Assembly: GCA_007095785.1 (NCBI GenBank)
Contig: SFBL01000178.1
Span: 1 to 52,677, forward strand
DNA length: 52,677 nucleotides
Source: Microcystis aeruginosa Ma_SC_T_19800800_S464
GTDB lineage: Bacteria; Cyanobacteriota; Cyanobacteriia; Cyanobacteriales; Microcystaceae
Reading direction: 5' to 3'
The translations under genes were made by a program, and so were the position numbers. The notes below the pieces were generated by a model that was not told the origin of the DNA, searched no databases, and saw nothing but the letters and a program-made list of their open reading frames with translations. Positions 1 to 8,575 of this stretch are shown one piece after another (the stretch's first letter is position 1; each line of letters opens with the position of its first letter).

Positions 1-72
1 ATCTCCCCATCTCCCCATCTCCCCATCTCCCCATCTCCCCATCTCCCCATCTCCCCATCTCCCCATCTCCCC
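1..72. repeat. 8-bp tandem repeat (ATCTCCCC)n
   Basis: Nine head-to-tail copies of ATCTCCCC fill the first 72 bases and may continue beyond the window edge. AT-rich repeats of the type AATTCATAATTCATA follow up to the O-antigen-ligase-like gene. This is one of many short tandem repeats between genes in this window. I see no coding potential in it. Confidence 0.9.
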
Positions 73-96
73 ACTTCCCAATTCATAATTTATAAT

Positions 97-1371
97 TCAT
101 AATTCATAATTCATCCTTTGACTGACCCCGGCAATGGCAGCCAAGAGAAACCAAACAATAGTATTAATCTTGACATCGGAGAGGGTGACATCGACGAGAT
201 TAAATAAAACACAAGCACCAAAGGCTACCAGATAGGTAAAGATAATTAACTCACCCCCGGCTTTTTGTTGCCGTAGAAAGATAAATAAACGCCACCCTTG
301 GGCATAAATCCAACCCACCCAAACAGACAATAAAATTAAGCCAATAATTCCCGTTTCTGCCATTAACATCAAATATAAATTATGGGGATGACCTAACCAT
401 AATCCCTGACTTTTTTCGTAGAGAGGTGTAAAACTGCGTAATCCCCAACCGAATAGGGGTCTTTCTTGGGTCATTTCGAGAGTAAAACGCCATTGAGTTG
501 ATCTGAGAGTCGCTAGAGGGCGATCAGGGAACATTTCATCGGATAATCGCGCCCAAATCGCCCTAGGAACCAAAAAACGCACACTATCCCTTAAAGGATT
601 TGGTCCCCAAGAAGCGAGGGAAATCACCCCCCCCAAGAGGATAAAACCGGCGACTAAGGCATTCCAACCCAGATAAAGGGCGAAAATTAGGCCTCCTAAA
701 AAGGCTAAGGCCCAAGCATTGCGAGAATTGCTTAAAAATAGCCCTACACCGTCGATCAATATGGTTAAAGTTAAAAACCCGACTTTGAGATTTAAAAGGG
801 TATTTCTTTGTCTGTGCCACTGCCGCAAAGTTAGAATTAATAAACCGATCGCTAAAATCAGAGTTATTAATAAATAAGCCCCCAAAAGATTAGCATACAT
901 AAAAACCGAAGACATCCGCCCGCTCGGTTCACCCCCCGCCCCGTAGGGCCAGGTAAAAATCCCTTTTAATGCTTCCGGTTTTTGCCAACCGAGAAAAATT
1001 TGTCCCCATCCCATCACCACTACCCAAACCGACGGAATAACCATCGCCCAAGCTAGTTGACGCAATTGAGAGGGTTTTTTAATTAATTGCCGAATATTGC
1101 TAAAAAAGAAGAAAAAAGGCAGGAAATTTCCTAAACCAATCCAAGCATCCCCCGGAGTTGGGGAAAGACTGGCACTAATCATCAACCAAAGAGTGACGAT
1201 ACCGAGACCTTGATTAAGACGTGACCGGATAATTGCCCGAAAATTGCCGGTAAAAACCCTAATTAAGACGATAATAATGCCGATACCCGCTAACTCCGGC
1301 AGCATCATGGCAATAAAAACTGAAAAAAGTATTAAATTCCACTCCCACCCTTGACAAAAAATCTTTTTCAT
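97..1371 (-). CDS. O-antigen ligase family membrane protein
   Basis: Multi-pass inner-membrane protein of about 424 residues, hydrophobic throughout, with roughly ten predicted membrane segments. The Wzy/WaaL-type signature is the periplasmic-loop region containing GWGLRSF and HPHNLYL, followed by a last cluster of membrane helices. Proteins of this family polymerise or ligate polysaccharide to a lipid carrier or glycolipid, and cyanobacterial members also include IctB-like proteins, so the substrate cannot be named. A start at 1371 (MKKIF) is preferred because the longer frame, to 1398, would overlap the upstream gene. With this start the ATG lies one base after the stop of the YaaW-like gene, so the two are probably translated from one message. 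Confidence 0.8.
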   Translation of the reverse strand: MKKIFCQGWEWNLILFSVFIAMMLPELAGIGIIIVLIRVFTGNFRAIIRSRLNQGLGIVTLWLMISASLSPTPGDAWIGLGNFLPFFFFFSNIRQLIKKPSQLRQLAWAMVIPSVWVVVMGWGQIFLGWQKPEALKGIFTWPYGAGGEPSGRMSSVFMYANLLGAYLLITLILAIGLLILTLRQWHRQRNTLLNLKVGFLTLTILIDGVGLFLSNSRNAWALAFLGGLIFALYLGWNALVAGFILLGGVISLASWGPNPLRDSVRFLVPRAIWARLSDEMFPDRPLATLRSTQWRFTLEMTQERPLFGWGLRSFTPLYEKSQGLWLGHPHNLYLMLMAETGIIGLILLSVWVGWIYAQGWRLFIFLRQQKAGGELIIFTYLVAFGACVLFNLVDVTLSDVKINTIVWFLLAAIAGVSQRMNYEL

Positions 1372-1372
1372 G

Positions 1373-2200
1373 TTACGCAGGTTGCCAACAATCGTCACGA
1401 GTCAGACGAATTTGGGCAAGGGCAAAAATAGTCGGGATAATCCGGCCGTAGTCAGTGGCGATCGCTTTCCAACCGAGATCAGCAATAAACCAACCCCATA
1501 GAGCCGGTCCTACCAAACTTAACACGGTTCTGACCGCTCCATAGCGGGCTGCCGCCCTAGTCATGCCCTGTTTAGCCGTTTGTAGGGCGATTTGATTAAC
1601 AATTGCCCCACCCTGGACTACGGCCGTTTTTGCCCCTTGATAGCGGACAAAATGAAGAGCGAACTGCCCGGCGATATGTTTGAGCAGAATCGGTTTCAGG
1701 ATAGAATTAATGGCGATGACGCTACTGCCTTTGAGGACTATATCGAGGGGATTGTGTTGTAGGTGAACCGGTAAGGGTTGGGGAGTGTGGGAATCCGCGA
1801 GCGCTTTTTGAATTTGAGTCGAGAGGGATTTTTGTTCCGATGGGGGGAGACGTTTCCAAGCTTTGTTAACGAGGTGAAGATAGATTTCCGCTTCAATTTC
1901 CGTTGTCGGCATTTTTTGGGAGTAGGGAACCTTGAGGAAATGACAGACACGGACTAGAATTTGACGATAACTAACTTTTTCGGTTTGACCTTTTAATACT
2001 GTCACACCATCGGCAGCCAGGTAACGAAAACGATCCTCGACACTATCTAACCAACTTTCCCAATCTTGACTTTGAACGGCGATTGCGTCCGGCGCTCGTA
2101 GATAATCGAGAGGGTTAAAACGACGGCAAAAGAGGATGTTAGTGATTTGCTGTAGTTCCTCCTCGGTGGCTAACTCCAAAGCTGTGCGTAATTCGTCCAA
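1373..2200 (-). CDS. YaaW-like family protein
   Basis: A 275-residue protein starting MDELRTALELATEEEL. It resembles the YaaW family, found in Escherichia coli and widely in cyanobacteria, whose function is unknown. The N-terminal half is charged and helical. The C-terminal half, roughly residues 150-260, is alanine- and glycine-rich and hydrophobic (SVIAINSILKPILLKHIAG, then repeated short hydrophobic helices), suggesting membrane association. No catalytic motif is visible. It is immediately followed on the same strand by the O-antigen-ligase-like gene with one base between them. Family assignment is from recognition of the sequence pattern and is fairly but not fully certain. Confidence 0.7.
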   Translation of the reverse strand: MDELRTALELATEEELQQITNILFCRRFNPLDYLRAPDAIAVQSQDWESWLDSVEDRFRYLAADGVTVLKGQTEKVSYRQILVRVCHFLKVPYSQKMPTTEIEAEIYLHLVNKAWKRLPPSEQKSLSTQIQKALADSHTPQPLPVHLQHNPLDIVLKGSSVIAINSILKPILLKHIAGQFALHFVRYQGAKTAVVQGGAIVNQIALQTAKQGMTRAAARYGAVRTVLSLVGPALWGWFIADLGWKAIATDYGRIIPTIFALAQIRLTRDDCWQPA

Positions 2201-2297
2201 TGTGGTTTGTCCTCCTGGTCCCCAATAATCAACTTAGTTTCGCTAGTGCCGATTACTACTAATATTAACTCAAGGGTTTACAGGATTAGGAAGGCTA

Positions 2298-3275
2298 GTG
2301 ACAAATTTTTCGATTAATGTTGGGATCATTGGCGCGGGTTTAGCCGGGTTAACCTGCGCTCGTCAGTTGTGCGATCGAGGTTATACTGTTAAGCTATTTG
2401 ATAAGTCTAGAGGCATTGGTGGTCGTTTAGCCACGCGACGGGTTAACCGAGCCAATCAAGAGATTGCTGTGGATCATGGCTTGCCTTTTTTGACTATTCA
2501 GGGCGAAAAAACGGCGGCTTTAATTGATAATCTACTGAGAGAGAATATAGTTACTTCTTGGTTTGATTCTAGCTATGTTGCTCCTTCTGGCATCAATAGC
2601 GTGGCGAAATTTTTAGCTAAAGATTTAGAAATTGAACGAGATTTTCTGGTTACTCGTCTGGAAAATCGTCAAGAAAAATGGGTTTTAAACAATAACGGCC
2701 AAATTCGGGGAGAGTTTCCGGTGATTGTCTTGGCTATTCCCGCCCCGCAAGCAGCGTTATTGTTAGAAAACTCTCACATAACTACTATGCCAGAATTGCG
2801 ATCGATCGTTTACGATCCCTGTTTAACGGTAATGGTGGGTTATGGCGATTCTTTACCCGCAGTTGCTCCCTCCACCGATATCGCTTGGTTAGGACTTGAT
2901 AGCAGTAAACGGCAATCATCCCCTGATTATGTCTTTGTTGTGCATAGTAGTGGAGATTTTGCGGTTAAATATCTCGATAGCGAGGATTTAGAAGCAGTTA
3001 AGCTAGATTTGCTCTCTCGTGCTTCTTTGCCTCTCCCCGATTGGTCCTGGATTCACCGTTGGCGTTATGCTTTAGTCCGTCAGGGTTTAGCTGTACCCTG
3101 TTTAAGTGTTAATAGTCCTTTGCCTCTAGTTGCCTGTGGTGATTGGTGTCAAGGGGGAGATTTATCGAGAAATTCTTCCCTAGAAACGGCCTTAACTTCC
3201 GGGATAGCGGCGGCTAATCAAGTTCAGCAGCTACTCTCTGAAGAATCTAGAGACAGGTTTAAATTCTTAGGTTAA
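2298..3275 (+). CDS. FAD-dependent oxidoreductase, renalase-like
   Basis: A 325-residue flavoprotein of the renalase/amine-oxidase-like group. The N-terminus carries the Rossmann dinucleotide-binding motif GIIGAGLAGLTCARQL (about residues 9-24), followed by the FAD-family motif around GIGGRLATRR (about 40-49). A C-terminal FAD-contact segment is seen near LPLVACGDWCQGG. Family members use FAD and often NAD(P)H, but the physiological substrate in cyanobacteria is not established. The start is a GTG at 2298, preceded by an AGGAAGG-like ribosome binding site. It is divergent from the YaaW-like gene, so the 97-base gap probably holds both promoters. Confidence 0.82.
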   Translation: MTNFSINVGIIGAGLAGLTCARQLCDRGYTVKLFDKSRGIGGRLATRRVNRANQEIAVDHGLPFLTIQGEKTAALIDNLLRENIVTSWFDSSYVAPSGINSVAKFLAKDLEIERDFLVTRLENRQEKWVLNNNGQIRGEFPVIVLAIPAPQAALLLENSHITTMPELRSIVYDPCLTVMVGYGDSLPAVAPSTDIAWLGLDSSKRQSSPDYVFVVHSSGDFAVKYLDSEDLEAVKLDLLSRASLPLPDWSWIHRWRYALVRQGLAVPCLSVNSPLPLVACGDWCQGGDLSRNSSLETALTSGIAAANQVQQLLSEESRDRFKFLG

Positions 3276-3340
3276 GCTTGGGTTAACAAAAGGTTAAATA
3301 TATAATAATGTAGGTATCCTATACTGGGGGGTCGGTCACA

Positions 3341-3595
3341 ATGGAAAAATTCAATTCTAAAGATAACTTTCTCTACCCTAAAACCAGCTACAGGGGTTTA
3401 TTCACGCCACAAAATTTAGTTTTTAACGCTAATTTGCAGGAATTCGCCCTGAGAGTCTCTTTTATCGCTGGTTTACACAGTGGGGGAAAGCTTACCTCCA
3501 CGGAAGCTTACGAGAAAATTAACCAGCTTTGGCAAGAGTTGAATACCAGTCAAAAATTCCTACTAGCTAATCATTTTGAGGATCACGGAGATTGA
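3341..3595 (+). CDS. Small conserved cyanobacterial protein (DUF7219-like)
   Basis: An 84-residue soluble protein beginning MEKFNSKDNFLYPKTSYRG. It contains a helical stretch with FALRVSFIAGLHSGGKLTSTEAYEKI and ends LLANHFEDHGD. I recognise it as a small protein recurring in cyanobacteria, probably the DUF7219 family, with no known function. No signal peptide, membrane segment or metal ligand cluster is visible. It lies 65 bases behind the FAD oxidoreductase on the same strand and may share its transcript. Confidence 0.65.
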   Translation: MEKFNSKDNFLYPKTSYRGLFTPQNLVFNANLQEFALRVSFIAGLHSGGKLTSTEAYEKINQLWQELNTSQKFLLANHFEDHGD

Positions 3596-3813
3596 GAGAT
3601 GGGGTTTTTCAGTGACCAGTAAACAGCATCTAGACTGCCACAGTAACAAAAGTGGGTCAAGTAGTTCTTAGTTATGTCAGAGCTTTCTGACCATAGCTGG
3701 CTTTCATCTTCTAGATAAAAATGTCAACAAAAGACAACAAGAGGTAATTCTGCCGCTACAATATGATAGCGAGTTGTCAAGAGAACAGTAAAAGAACCAC
3801 CAATTGGATGTAG

Positions 3814-5877
3814 ATGCCCCAATATACTACTAAACAAGCAACGGAAAACCCTGTGGTGTCCGACCAGTCCTCCAAGAATCCCTTTTCACTATTTGGTCAA
3901 TTTTGGGAAAGCCTAAAAATTGTCGCTCAACCCTATTGGTATCCAACGGAGTTAAATGGACGTGCCTTTGGAGATGTGATCATTTCTTGGGGAATGTCAG
4001 CTTTGATCCTTTTAAGTATCTTGGCAACAGTCGGGGTAGAAGCTTTTAGTAGCTACTGGAATCGTTATGTACTCGATATTATTATTGAAGATAGAGATCT
4101 TTCTAAATATCTAAATACGCTTTGGTTATCCAGTTTGTTGATTATAGGAACAACGGGGTTATTTGCTTTTTCTCAATTTATTCGTCGTCAAGTGGCATTG
4201 GATTGGTATAAGTGGTTAACCAAACAAACCGTTAAAAAATATCTCAATGATCGCGCTTATTATAACATTGATTTTACCTCAGCTTTAAAAAATCCCGATC
4301 AAAGATTATCTCAAGAAATTGAACCAATTACGACCATGACCCTAAGGTTATTAATCACCTTCATGGAAGAAGGGTTACAAATGATTACTTTTGCGATCAT
4401 TCTTTGGACAATTTCCCCACAAATTGCGGTTTATCTAATAATTTATACGATCGCAGGAAATTTAATAGCAATTTATCTAACTCAAGAATTAAACAAAATT
4501 AATCAATCGGAGCTTAATGATAAGGCGGATTATAGTTATGCTTTAACCCATGTGCGTAACCACGCCGAATCAATTGCTTTTTTTCAGGGAGAAGAGCAGG
4601 AAGAAAAAATCATTGAAGGTCGTTTTGAACGGCTTATTAAAAGCTCGGAAAAACTGATAAATTGGGAACGGTTTAATAATCTTTTTAATCGAGGTTATCA
4701 GTCAGCAATTAGTGTATTTTCAATGTTTATTTTGACCCCGATGTTTATTAAAAACGAAATCGATTATGGAGAAATTAGTCAAGCTAGTTTATGCTGTTTT
4801 CTTTTTTCTAATGCCTTGGGACAATTAATTACTGAATGGGGAACATCGGGTAAAGTTTCCAGTTATATTGAACGGTTAGCCACTTTGACAGATGCCTTAA
4901 AAGTTGCCAGTGAAGAGCCGAAAAACTTAAGTCGTATTATCACCCTGGAAGATAATCGTCTAGCTTTTGAAAATTTTACCCTACAAACTCCCGATTATGA
5001 AAAGGTAATTGTGGAAAATTTATCGGTTTCTGTCCCTTTGGGAGAAAGCTTACTGATTATTGGCCCCAGTGGTCGAGGAAAAAGTTCCTTGTTACGAGCA
5101 ATCGCCGGTTTATGGAAAGCAGGTAGCGGCCGTTTAGTGCGTCCTCCTTTAGCTAAAATGTTATTTTTACCCCAACGTCCTTATATTATCCTTGGCACTT
5201 TACGCCAGCAATTACTTTATCCCCATACCAATGAGCAGGTGAGCGATGAAGAATTAGAAAACATCTTAAAAAAAGTCAACCTGCAACATTTATTAACTGA
5301 CAAAAATACCTTAGATAAACAAGTCAACTGGGAACAGATTTTATCCCTCGGAGAACAGCAAAGATTAGCTTTTGCTCGACTATTAATCACTAAACCTACC
5401 TTTACTATCTTAGATGAAGCAACCAGCGCTTTAGATTTGGCCAATGAAGCCAGCTTATATCAGCAATTACAGGAAAGTGAAACCACTTTTATTAGTGTTG
5501 GTCATCGGGAAAGTTTATTTAATTATCATCGATGGGTCTTAGAGTTAACAGAAAATTCCCATTGGCAGCTGTCAACTGTAGAAGATTATCAGCGCAAAAA
5601 AGTTAATGACCTGGTCATGATGTCAAAAAAATTAGAAGATTTTTCGGCGGTAAAAATAGAGCCTTTGTTTGAGGTTAAAACTGAGCATGATGCGGAAATT
5701 GCCGGAGTTTCTGAAATAGCCGAAGGTTTGTCCCATCAACAAATGCAGTCCCTAACTGATTATTCTTTAAGTAACGTCCGGAGTCGTGCCAGTTTAGGTA
5801 AAATTATTACTGCCAAAGATGGTTTTAATTATCGTTACGATAAAGACCCAAAAACCTTAAAATGGGTGAGAATATAG
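3814..5877 (+). CDS. ABC transporter, fused permease-ATPase, SbmA/BacA-YddA type
   Basis: A 687-residue ABC half-transporter. The N-terminal transmembrane domain (about residues 55-340) has the SbmA/BacA-like pattern, with FSSYWNRYVLDIIIEDRDL after the first helix. The ATPase domain carries Walker A GPSGRGKSS (about 416-424), the signature LSLGEQQRLAFARL (about 511), Walker B with LDEATSALD (about 531-540) and the switch histidine in VGHRES. About 110 residues follow the ATPase core as a charged extension ending YRYDKDPKTLKWVRI. Family members move peptides, cobalamin-like compounds or long acyl-CoAs, so the substrate is open. It presumably works as a homodimer in the inner membrane. It appears monocistronic, with 218 bases upstream. 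Confidence 0.88.
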   Translation: MPQYTTKQATENPVVSDQSSKNPFSLFGQFWESLKIVAQPYWYPTELNGRAFGDVIISWGMSALILLSILATVGVEAFSSYWNRYVLDIIIEDRDLSKYLNTLWLSSLLIIGTTGLFAFSQFIRRQVALDWYKWLTKQTVKKYLNDRAYYNIDFTSALKNPDQRLSQEIEPITTMTLRLLITFMEEGLQMITFAIILWTISPQIAVYLIIYTIAGNLIAIYLTQELNKINQSELNDKADYSYALTHVRNHAESIAFFQGEEQEEKIIEGRFERLIKSSEKLINWERFNNLFNRGYQSAISVFSMFILTPMFIKNEIDYGEISQASLCCFLFSNALGQLITEWGTSGKVSSYIERLATLTDALKVASEEPKNLSRIITLEDNRLAFENFTLQTPDYEKVIVENLSVSVPLGESLLIIGPSGRGKSSLLRAIAGLWKAGSGRLVRPPLAKMLFLPQRPYIILGTLRQQLLYPHTNEQVSDEELENILKKVNLQHLLTDKNTLDKQVNWEQILSLGEQQRLAFARLLITKPTFTILDEATSALDLANEASLYQQLQESETTFISVGHRESLFNYHRWVLELTENSHWQLSTVEDYQRKKVNDLVMMSKKLEDFSAVKIEPLFEVKTEHDAEIAGVSEIAEGLSHQQMQSLTDYSLSNVRSRASLGKIITAKDGFNYRYDKDPKTLKWVRI

Positions 5878-5986
5878 CTAATGGGGTGACAAACAGATTG
5901 AAATTGAGACAGAGTATTCAGACTTTCCCCTCTCAGGAGAACTAGAGAATCAGGTTTTTGCTGGGTAAGTTGATTAACAAGCTACT

Positions 5987-6020
5987 AACTGATAACTGAT
6001 AACTGATAACTGATAACTGG
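5987..6020. repeat. Heptamer tandem repeat (AACTGAT)n
   Basis: Four perfect copies of AACTGAT and a partial fifth sit directly upstream of the ribosome binding site (TAGGAG) of the GNAT gene at 6038. Related heptamers occur near 11860, 45430 and 50300, so this is a genome-wide repeat type rather than a gene-specific operator. Confidence 0.85.
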
Positions 6021-6037
6021 TATAGGAGTTTTATCAA

Positions 6038-6571
6038 ATGAAAGCACTGGAAAAACTGGTGACGGAACGATTATATTTAGTCCCCTTCAAGCTTGAACTT
6101 CTCAAGGCCGCAATTATAGGTATCGATGAATTAGCAACAATTGTGGGGGTAAAAGTTGCAGCTGACTGGGCCGAACAAGAGTTGATTCAAGCTTTCCCTG
6201 ATATTGCCAATATTTTGCTGCAATTCCCCTTACAAAATGAGTGGGGGTGGGGGAGTTTAATTATTCATCAAGCAGACAATACTCTTATTGGTCATGTGAT
6301 GGTCAAAATTATTCCTGATGTCACAGGTTTACCCACAGATGCTGTAGAAATTGGCTATCAAGTAGCGCCGTTATATCGACGACAAGGCTACGCATCTGAG
6401 GCGACAAAAGCAATGATGGACTGGACACTTTCTCAACCTGGTATGCAAACAGTGACCGCTGGCTGCGCTCCCGATAATATAGCTTCAAAGCGAGTTTTAG
6501 AAAAAATCGGCATGAATCTCATAGAAGCACGAGAGAAAGTCTTGGTCTGGAAATTAAGTAGGGTTTGCTGA
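6038..6571 (+). CDS. GNAT family N-acetyltransferase
   Basis: A 177-residue acetyltransferase of the RimJ/RimL-like GNAT class. The N-terminal strand is LVTERLYLVPF. The acetyl-CoA-binding core includes VEIGYQVAPLYRRQGYASEA (R/Q-x-x-G-x-G/A-type loop), followed by AGCAPDNIASKRVLEKIGM. These enzymes transfer acetyl from acetyl-CoA to amines; the acceptor is unknown. The start has a clear AGGAG site ten bases upstream. The C-terminus is unusual: the last codons (R-V-C) and the TGA stop lie inside the terminal inverted repeat of a small mobile element starting at 6560. The original C-terminal residues may therefore have been replaced. Confidence 0.88.
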   Translation: MKALEKLVTERLYLVPFKLELLKAAIIGIDELATIVGVKVAADWAEQELIQAFPDIANILLQFPLQNEWGWGSLIIHQADNTLIGHVMVKIIPDVTGLPTDAVEIGYQVAPLYRRQGYASEATKAMMDWTLSQPGMQTVTAGCAPDNIASKRVLEKIGMNLIEAREKVLVWKLSRVC

Positions 6572-6595
6572 AAAAGTTTGTTGGTGGGGTTAACG
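6560..6595. mobile_element. Solo end of an AGGGTTTGCTGAA-type MITE
   Basis: The sequence AGGGTTTGCTGAAAAAGTTT, then GTTGGTGGGGTTA, matches the reverse complement of the right end of the element at 10092-10327 and the ends at 14181 and 47451. No matching opposite end is visible in the next few hundred bases, so it looks like an isolated or truncated copy. It overlaps the last four codons of the GNAT gene. Confidence 0.7.
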
Positions 6596-6636
6596 GATGG
6601 CCCTATTACTTCCCACTTGATCACTCAATCCAAGCT

Positions 6637-6697
6637 TTTGGGGGGTTCTACCCCCCAAACCCCCCGTTGGGGGCGTGGCGCCGCCCCCAAACCCCGG
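6637..6697. repeat. GC-rich palindromic repeat block
   Basis: TTTGGGGGGT and ACCCCCCAAA form a perfect 10-bp stem with a 3-base loop (6637-6659). CCCCC-GTT-GGGGG and a GGCGCC-centred palindrome follow. The block would form strong hairpins in either strand. Short open frames crossing it are low-complexity translations of the repeat and not genes. Confidence 0.8.
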
Positions 6698-6967
6698 AGC
6701 GCATTAGTTTTTCGGTGGGATGCTTACAGGCAGCCGAGGCACGCATCTGTAATAATTTAAGAGTCACTCCCCTTGCAGGAGTATCTCTCCTGATATGTAG
6801 CCTATACTGAACGGATTTAGTATGATCGACGAATTTGCGTTATTTCAGCCTCTATTTTCAAGTCAGTAGTCGAGGGGAATCGGAAGTCGGAGCCTCGTCT
6901 TGGTCCACAGATAAGAACTCATATTTGTCCTTGTGGTTGTGTTTTAGATAGAGATGAAAAGGCCGGT

Positions 6968-7068
6968 AAGCTGTTTTGAATCTAAATTGCATATTCGATT
7001 TTTCCTCCTGCCTCCTGCCCCCTGCCGACCGCCTGACCTCAACAAGCAATTTAAATTATGAACAGCTT
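6968..7068. mobile_element. MITE, about 101 bp, with AAGCTGTT ends
   Basis: The left end AAGCTGTTTTGAATCTAAAT pairs imperfectly with the right end, whose reverse complement reads AAGCTGTTCATAATTTAAAT. TA dinucleotides lie at both outer edges, as in IS630/mariner-type insertions. The interior is a polypyrimidine stretch rich in CCTCCTGC and has no gene. It abuts the next element. Confidence 0.65.
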
Positions 7069-7165
7069 ATAGCGGTATGCAGTCGAATGAGGTATACTGC
7101 AACAAGCTATAAGTCAGTCTAGGCAAGACGATGGTCTGTATCTCACTCAAGCGAATACCGCTATA
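7068..7165. mobile_element. MITE, about 98 bp, with TATAGCGGTAT ends
   Basis: TATAGCGGTAT at 7068 and its exact complement ATACCGCTATA at 7155-7165 bound the element. The similarity continues imperfectly for about 20 more bases inward (GAATGAGGTA against GAGTGAGATA). It shares the TA at its left edge with the preceding MITE, suggesting insertion of one next to or into the other. There is no coding capacity. Confidence 0.7.
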
Positions 7166-7397
7166 TCAACATCCTCGCACGCGCAAATACTGTCGGGCGG
7201 ACAGAAATTAAAGCCCTCAGACAGACTACCCACTGTCTATCGGGCGAAAGCTTGTTAGATAAGGTAACTGGATGATCAGGCAATCCCTTGCGCTTAGTGC
7301 GCTCGGATCGTCAAATTTGCTCAAAAGCTATCTGCTTGGCACTGAATTTTTGATGCGTCCCTGACGCATCCCACAGCTAAATATCGCCAATTTCCCA
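7166..7397. other. Gene-free interval with a palindrome
   Basis: No gene is visible here. The interval holds a perfect 8-bp stem, GATGCGTC-CCT-GACGCATC (7352-7370), and a GCGC-rich hairpin near 7290. Short stretches could be decayed insertion-sequence DNA, but I cannot identify the family. The interval lies just past the 3' end of hfq, which reads leftwards, so the palindrome at 7352 could help end that transcript. Confidence 0.5.
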
Positions 7398-7610
7398 CTA
7401 GGCCTTAGGTCTTAAATAAACTAGAGAATGTTGCCAAATTAAAGTGGGTTTATCGTAGTGATCAACCAAGTATAGACAGTTAGCATCTTGCCAAAGGATG
7501 CGACCAACGAGGAGATCATCGGTGCTTAACTTGATTTCTACTTCCTGTTTCTCTTGAATATAGCTCTGTACTTGTTTGATACTCGGTAGGCCAGGATCAA
7601 ATTGAGACAT
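7398..7610 (-). CDS. hfq: Cyanobacterial Hfq-like RNA-binding protein
   Basis: A 70-residue Sm-fold protein. The start MSQFDPGLPS at 7610 matches the length and N-terminus of cyanobacterial Hfq; a longer in-frame extension to 7691 would run into dapF on the opposite strand. The Sm1 region is VEIKLSTDDLLVGRILWQD and the Sm2 region ends LVYLRPK. Cyanobacterial Hfq is short and lacks several RNA-contact residues of the enterobacterial protein. From work on Synechocystis it is tied to type IV pilus function and motility. It is divergent from dapF with 61 bases between starts, an arrangement known in cyanobacteria. Confidence 0.88.
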   Translation of the reverse strand: MSQFDPGLPSIKQVQSYIQEKQEVEIKLSTDDLLVGRILWQDANCLYLVDHYDKPTLIWQHSLVYLRPKA

Positions 7611-7671
7611 AATGAGTTTATCAATGAGGTGTTCATCCTCTATTATTCCTGTTGAGTAGCTTTTATTGACG

Positions 7672-8517
7672 ATGAAAATCCCCTTCACCAAATATCAAGG
7701 CCTGGGCAATGATTTTATTTTGATAGATAACCGTCACAGTCCCGAACCCCTGATCACACCAGAAATAGCTGTAGCTATGTGCGATCGACATTTTGGTATC
7801 GGTGCCGATGGCGTGATTTTTGCGCTTCCTGGCCAAGCAGCAACCGACTACACCATGAGAATTTTTAACTCTGATGGTTCGGAACCGGAAATGTGTGGTA
7901 ACGGTATTCGCTGTCTAGCCCAATTTATCGCCCGTTTAGAGGCTAACAACAGCATTGGCCGCACCTATCGCATTCATACTCTAGCAGGAACGATTATTCC
8001 TCGTTTAGAGGCTAATGAACAGGTAACAGTCGATATGGGACCGCCGCAACTCCTCGGCAGTGAAATCCCCACCACTTTAGTGGAGGGGTCAGAAAAAGTC
8101 CTTGCGGTTCCCCTAGAGGTGGAGGGTAAAGATTGGTTAGTTACTTGCGTTAGTATGGGTAATCCCCACTGTGTCACTTTTGTGGATGATCTGACCTCTA
8201 TTCCCCTAGAAACTATCGGGCCAAAATTTGAGCATCATCCGGTTTTTCCCCAACGGACTAATGTGGAGTTTGTGGAAGTAGTCGCACCGGATTATATGAA
8301 GATGCGTGTCTGGGAAAGAGGTGCAGGAATTACTCTCGCTTGTGGGACTGGTGCTTGTGCTGTGGTGGTGGCAGCCCTGTTGACAGGCAAATGCGATCGC
8401 CGTTGTACCGTGGAACTCCCTGGTGGTTGTCTTCAGATTCACTGGTCTCAAGCTGATAACCGGGTTTACATGACGGGTCCTGCTAAAGCTGTTTTTGAGG
8501 GCATTTATTGGATCTAA
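7672..8517 (+). CDS. dapF: Diaminopimelate epimerase
   Basis: Converts LL- to meso-diaminopimelate for lysine and peptidoglycan synthesis. The 281-residue length is normal. Signature features are [13 protein letters not shown] at the N-terminus, the first catalytic cysteine in [11 protein letters not shown] and the second in [11 protein letters not shown], the two acting as the base pair of this PLP-independent racemase. GNPHCV and RTNVEFV are also present. The ATG at 7672 is chosen over an in-frame TTG at 7666. The gene is divergent from hfq and convergent with the high-light-inducible gene. Confidence 0.95.
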   Translation: MKIPFTKYQGLGNDFILIDNRHSPEPLITPEIAVAMCDRHFGIGADGVIFALPGQAATDYTMRIFNSDGSEPEMCGNGIRCLAQFIARLEANNSIGRTYRIHTLAGTIIPRLEANEQVTVDMGPPQLLGSEIPTTLVEGSEKVLAVPLEVEGKDWLVTCVSMGNPHCVTFVDDLTSIPLETIGPKFEHHPVFPQRTNVEFVEVVAPDYMKMRVWERGAGITLACGTGACAVVVAALLTGKCDRRCTVELPGGCLQIHWSQADNRVYMTGPAKAVFEGIYWI

Positions 8518-8522
8518 ACTAA

Positions 8523-8564
8523 CCCGTCTGGACGGGGACTGAACTCCCCGAACAGCGCGACGGG
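8523..8564. terminator. Nested stem-loop between dapF and hli
   Basis: CGGGGA and TCCCCG form an inner stem, and CCCGTC with GACGGG an outer one, between the stops of two convergent genes. There is no long U-run on either side, so it is at best a weak or non-canonical terminator. Confidence 0.4.
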
Positions 8565-8575
8565 ATTGTTAATTC

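Noticed and set aside
6565-6810. Overlapping short plus-strand frames after the GNAT gene
   Set aside because: They run through a MITE end and a GC-rich palindrome block and have no recognisable protein features.
7166-7300. Possible remnant of an IS200/IS605 TnpB C-terminus
   Set aside because: A short frame reads SGGQKLKPSDRLPTVYRA, which is only vaguely reminiscent. No zinc-finger or catalytic motif is present, so it was not annotated as a pseudogene.
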